Position numbers and translations under genes: made by a program. Below the pieces are notes generated by a model. It was not told the DNA's origin. It worked only from the letters and a program-made list of their open reading frames with translations, and ran no database searches. From Methanocorpusculum sp. (GTDB taxonomy: Archaea > Halobacteriota > Methanomicrobia > Methanomicrobiales > Methanocorpusculaceae), in NCBI GenBank assembly GCA_017408885.1, contig JAFQTT010000003.1, positions 124,001-188,000 of the forward strand: a stretch of DNA of 64,000 nt, in the 5' to 3' direction. Below are positions 61,785-64,000 of this stretch, piece by piece (positions within the stretch are counted from its first letter, which is position 1; every line of letters begins with the position of its first letter).

Positions 61785-62314
61785 CGTTTTCCTATCTGAT
61801 GTTCGATTCCGCAGTGGTCGAGGATGCGGGCAACAATCATGTCGGCTAAATCTGAAACGGACTGCGGATTGGTGTAAAGCGGAGGAGATGCCGGCATGAT
61901 AACTGCCCCCGCGTCGTGCGCTGCGAGCATGTTGGTTAAGTGTACGCGGTTGTACGGTGTTTCGCGGGGAACAAGGATTAAGCGTCTGCGTTCTTTGAGG
62001 CAGACATCAGCCGCACGTGCGATAAGCGTGTCTGCATATCCATTGGCAACAGCAGAGAGCGTTTTCATACTGCACGGTACAATTATCATAGCATCATAAA
62101 GAAAAGAGCCGCTTGCAACATTCGCTTCGAGACGCGAGTTGTCCTCGTAGACAGCAGGGTATCCCTCAAGGCTGATGTTTTCATATGCTGCGACTTTTTT
62201 TGCGGCATCGGAGATGATGATATGTATCTCCGCTTTGCCGGAGAGGGCATCCAGTAAGCGTTTGGCATAGAGAATGCCTGAAGCTCCGGTGATGCCTACA
62301 ACAATCCGTTTCAT
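61775..62314 (-). CDS. ubiX: Flavin prenyltransferase UbiX
   Basis: The 179-residue protein makes prenylated FMN from FMN and dimethylallyl phosphate. Signs: VVGITGASGILYAKRL, IVPCSMKTLSAVANG and RRLILVPRETPYNRVHLTNML. First gene of the ubiX-ubiD-acnX-M50-cobQ operon, and the cofactor maker for UbiD. Confidence 0.93.
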   Translation of the reverse strand: MKRIVVGITGASGILYAKRLLDALSGKAEIHIIISDAAKKVAAYENISLEGYPAVYEDNSRLEANVASGSFLYDAMIIVPCSMKTLSAVANGYADTLIARAADVCLKERRRLILVPRETPYNRVHLTNMLAAHDAGAVIMPASPPLYTNPQSVSDLADMIVARILDHCGIEHQIGKRWQ

Positions 62315-62427
62315 TCTATGGTATATATTGGCGCTGATAGGTTATGTAGTTGGGGGACACCTTGGAGTGTGTTACCTACAGTGATTTTCAAAAATGTAGT
62401 ACAAACAACAAACTAAAAAGAGAAGAT

Positions 62428-63636
62428 TCAGAAATCCCCAATCAGCCGTTCCTGCTTCGTCGGCCTGCTCACCCCGAGCACGGAAAATGCCGCAGCCTTC
62501 ACTGCATCAATATTCTCCTCAGCCGCATACACCCCAAGCCTCCACTGCTCCTGACGCGTCGCATTCATAAGCGGCAGAAGCGGCACAAGATCCTCAAACG
62601 GAACATAGTCATGCATGCTCTTCACCTTAACCTGCATCTGCATATCTTTCCTGAGCGGCGGAATATCCAGAATAACTGCATGCGGTTCGACCCCAGCGGT
62701 TTCTGCAATCTCCGCATGGAGTCTCAGGTAAGAAGATGCATCAAGCCGTGTCAGCCGCGGCATATCAACCAAATCACGACCCACATACAGTGCACGCTTG
62801 AAAAGCCTGCGGCTTCGAATCCGCATCATCAAATTGCGGGCGGCAGATGACGGAGAGGACAGAAGCGTCATCGTCCCTTCTGCATCATCCATCCGCATAA
62901 ATTCATCAATAGTATCTTTAGTAAAATGCAGACGGCCTGCCGCAAGGAACATCTCCTCAGCGATTCTGCTTACATGATGATAATACACGGATGGTCCCAT
63001 CAGCGTGCGGGCAATTAAAAGCGACTCTGCCGCCGCAATTCCAGAATCCTTCAGGATTAACCCGTGCTCATCATCCATAAAGAGAGACTGAATCAGACGG
63101 TTTGCATCAAGCGTTCCATACGGCACGCCGGAATAATGCGCATCACGCAGAAGATAATCCATCCGGTCAACATCCAAATCCCCATGAATAATAGATGCCA
63201 GGCGGTGCTTTCCGGAAATAATTCCGGCAACCTCACGGATATCACAGCCGATTTCCGCTAAGAGCGGCTCAAGAGTATCTGCAAACGGCAGAATGTCATC
63301 ATGCGAAAACTCCCCGAACTCCGCTCTGAGCCGTTCCGATGCATGCGAATAGGGGCCATGCCCTATGTCGTGCAGAAGAGCCGCTGAACACACCATAAGC
63401 CGTTCATCTTCTTCAAGACCAACAGTCCGGCAGACTTTATCTGCGAGAGACATCGCACCTAAAGAATGCTCAAAGCGCGTATGGTTTGCCCCCGGATACA
63501 CCAGATACGCAAAACCAAGCTGCTTGATATAATGCAGACGCTGGAGAAGAGAAGAATCTAAAAGAGGAATGAGTTCGTCTGGAACTTCAATATAGCCATG
63601 AACAGGATCTTTAATCTGCTTTCCCATCAGAGCCAC
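62428..63636 (-). CDS. HD-domain phosphohydrolase (dNTPase-like)
   Basis: The 402-residue protein has the HD motif ALLHDIGHGPYSHASERL, the N-terminal GYIEVPDELIPLLDSSLLQRLHYIKQLG, NHTRFEHSLGAMSLA, and DVDRMDYLLRDAHYSG. It is a SAMHD1/YdhJ-type (COG1078) phosphohydrolase, probably acting on nucleotides; substrate unproven. Its start overlaps the upstream repeat-protein gene by 10 bases. Confidence 0.87.
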   Translation of the reverse strand: MALMGKQIKDPVHGYIEVPDELIPLLDSSLLQRLHYIKQLGFAYLVYPGANHTRFEHSLGAMSLADKVCRTVGLEEDERLMVCSAALLHDIGHGPYSHASERLRAEFGEFSHDDILPFADTLEPLLAEIGCDIREVAGIISGKHRLASIIHGDLDVDRMDYLLRDAHYSGVPYGTLDANRLIQSLFMDDEHGLILKDSGIAAAESLLIARTLMGPSVYYHHVSRIAEEMFLAAGRLHFTKDTIDEFMRMDDAEGTMTLLSSPSSAARNLMMRIRSRRLFKRALYVGRDLVDMPRLTRLDASSYLRLHAEIAETAGVEPHAVILDIPPLRKDMQMQVKVKSMHDYVPFEDLVPLLPLMNATRQEQWRLGVYAAEENIDAVKAAAFSVLGVSRPTKQERLIGDF

Positions 63637-64000
63637 CTGAACTCTGACTTCTTGTGAGTGTCTTCTTCATTTGACTTCTTCTTTGCCGAAAGCCTCACCT
63701 TCTCTCCGTAATCTTTCGGCATGGGGACGCGGGTTACACGGAGTCTTCCGTCATCATCCTTTGGTCTCTGCGAACTGCCAATGCGAACGGCAGGATCAGA
63801 GTCTTTTGGCCGCTGGCGGCTGCCGGCAGAAAATGCCCCGTCAGAATCCTTCGGACGCTGAGTACCTCCAACGTGAACATCAGAATCAACTTCCTTTGGA
63901 CGCTGAACATCGCCAATGTTAACTGCACGGTCAGAATCCTTAGGCATATCCTTTCGTCCAAGATCAGCCATGCCGGAGAGAACCATATCCTCATGCTTCT
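63627..64000 (-). CDS. 15-residue-repeat protein, 5' end beyond the right edge
   Basis: The frame stays open to base 64000 (KHEDMVLSG before the first ATG at 63986), so the gene probably starts outside. From residue 13 of that ATG the protein has six tandem 15-residue units, e.g. QRPKDSDPAVRIGSS and QRPKDSDGAFSAGSR, with invariant PK and mostly an acidic residue after it. A basic and acidic tail (KKSNEEDTHKKSEFRWL) follows. No family recognised; probably disordered or solenoid-like. Co-transcribed with the HD protein. Confidence 0.72.
   Translation of the reverse strand, partial: KHEDMVLSGMADLGRKDMPKDSDRAVNIGDVQRPKEVDSDVHVGGTQRPKDSDGAFSAGSRQRPKDSDPAVRIGSSQRPKDDDGRLRVTRVPMPKDYGEKVRLSAKKKSNEEDTHKKSEFRWL
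63681..63950 (-). repeat. Six tandem 45-base (15-codon) units in the right-edge gene
   Basis: Each unit has the pattern xxPKDxDxxVxIGxx. Units begin at 63950 and run downward every 45 bases. The DNA of neighbouring units is similar but not identical, so they are old enough to have diverged. Confidence 0.8.

Noticed and set aside
62319-62331. TATA-like GGTATATATTGG just before ubiX
   Set aside because: It sits too close to the ATG (about 5-17 bases), so a start about 25 bases on would fall inside the gene.

Overview
The window reads as chromosomal DNA of a methanogenic archaeon of the order Methanomicrobiales, most like a Methanocorpusculum-type organism. This placement is inference from gene content. 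The pointers are a two-subunit CoM/CoB-dependent thiol:fumarate reductase, a six-subunit Ech hydrogenase, a four-subunit pyruvate:ferredoxin oxidoreductase, archaeal RIO2 kinase, a COG2433-type nuclease-like protein, a PGF-CTERM surface protein, and the aconitase-X/UbiD branch of the archaeal mevalonate pathway. Promoters, where visible, are archaeal TATA boxes about 25 bases before the start of transcription, often with leaderless or very short-leader genes.

Layout. 0-3.5 kb holds a giant repetitive beta-helix surface protein on the minus strand. It runs off the left edge and has no stop inside the window. 4.1-7.2 kb is tfrB-tfrA. 7.3-10.3 kb is a pilus ATPase and membrane-platform pair. 10.3-14.2 kb is an overlapping minus-strand operon rio2 - DUF460 - thiL. 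14.2-22.4 kb holds single housekeeping and transport genes: a surface binding protein, a TIM-barrel isomerase, a DUF475 membrane protein, a cation/proton antiporter, a YgiQ radical SAM protein and a Nudix hydrolase. 22.4-28.1 kb is an AddB-AddA-like helicase/nuclease pair, bacterial in style. 28.2-32.4 kb is a split CoA-dehydratase-activase system.

32.4-35.7 kb is the accessory stretch. It contains a strong hairpin terminator, two paralogous inverted copies of a probable small RNA gene with TATA box and oligo-U end, a 25-base perfect inverted repeat around one copy, and a membrane-tethered winged-helix regulator with a long inverted-repeat operator. It also has a possible leader peptide, an unknown membrane protein and an MNT/HEPT toxin-antitoxin pair, and it ends at the 3' side of a tRNA-Thr gene. 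A second MNT/HEPT pair lies at 47.6-48.3 kb.

35.9-47.2 kb carries a flavoprotein, a ROK kinase, the NAD biosynthesis operon nadX-nadA-nadC, a SWIM-finger protein, a Nif3 protein, an aminoacyl-histidine dipeptidase, an iron-sulfur flavoprotein and an MFS exporter. 48.3-57.1 kb joins pyruvate synthase (por), biotin ligase and Ech hydrogenase: Ech can use H2 to make low-potential ferredoxin, Por uses that ferredoxin to build pyruvate, and biotin ligase would activate pyruvate carboxylase. With Tfr making succinate, this covers much of the carbon-assimilation branch of an autotrophic or acetate-assimilating methanogen. 57.2-62.3 kb is an operon ubiX - ubiD - aconitase X - M50 protease - cobQ, three genes of which fit the archaeal mevalonate variant. 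The right edge has an HD phosphohydrolase and the tail of a protein built of 15-residue repeats.

The least expected items are the duplicated small-RNA-like element, the AddAB-like pair, the split activase pair, the paired 20-base palindromes at 3.6 and 4.0 kb, and the 15-residue repeat protein at the right edge.
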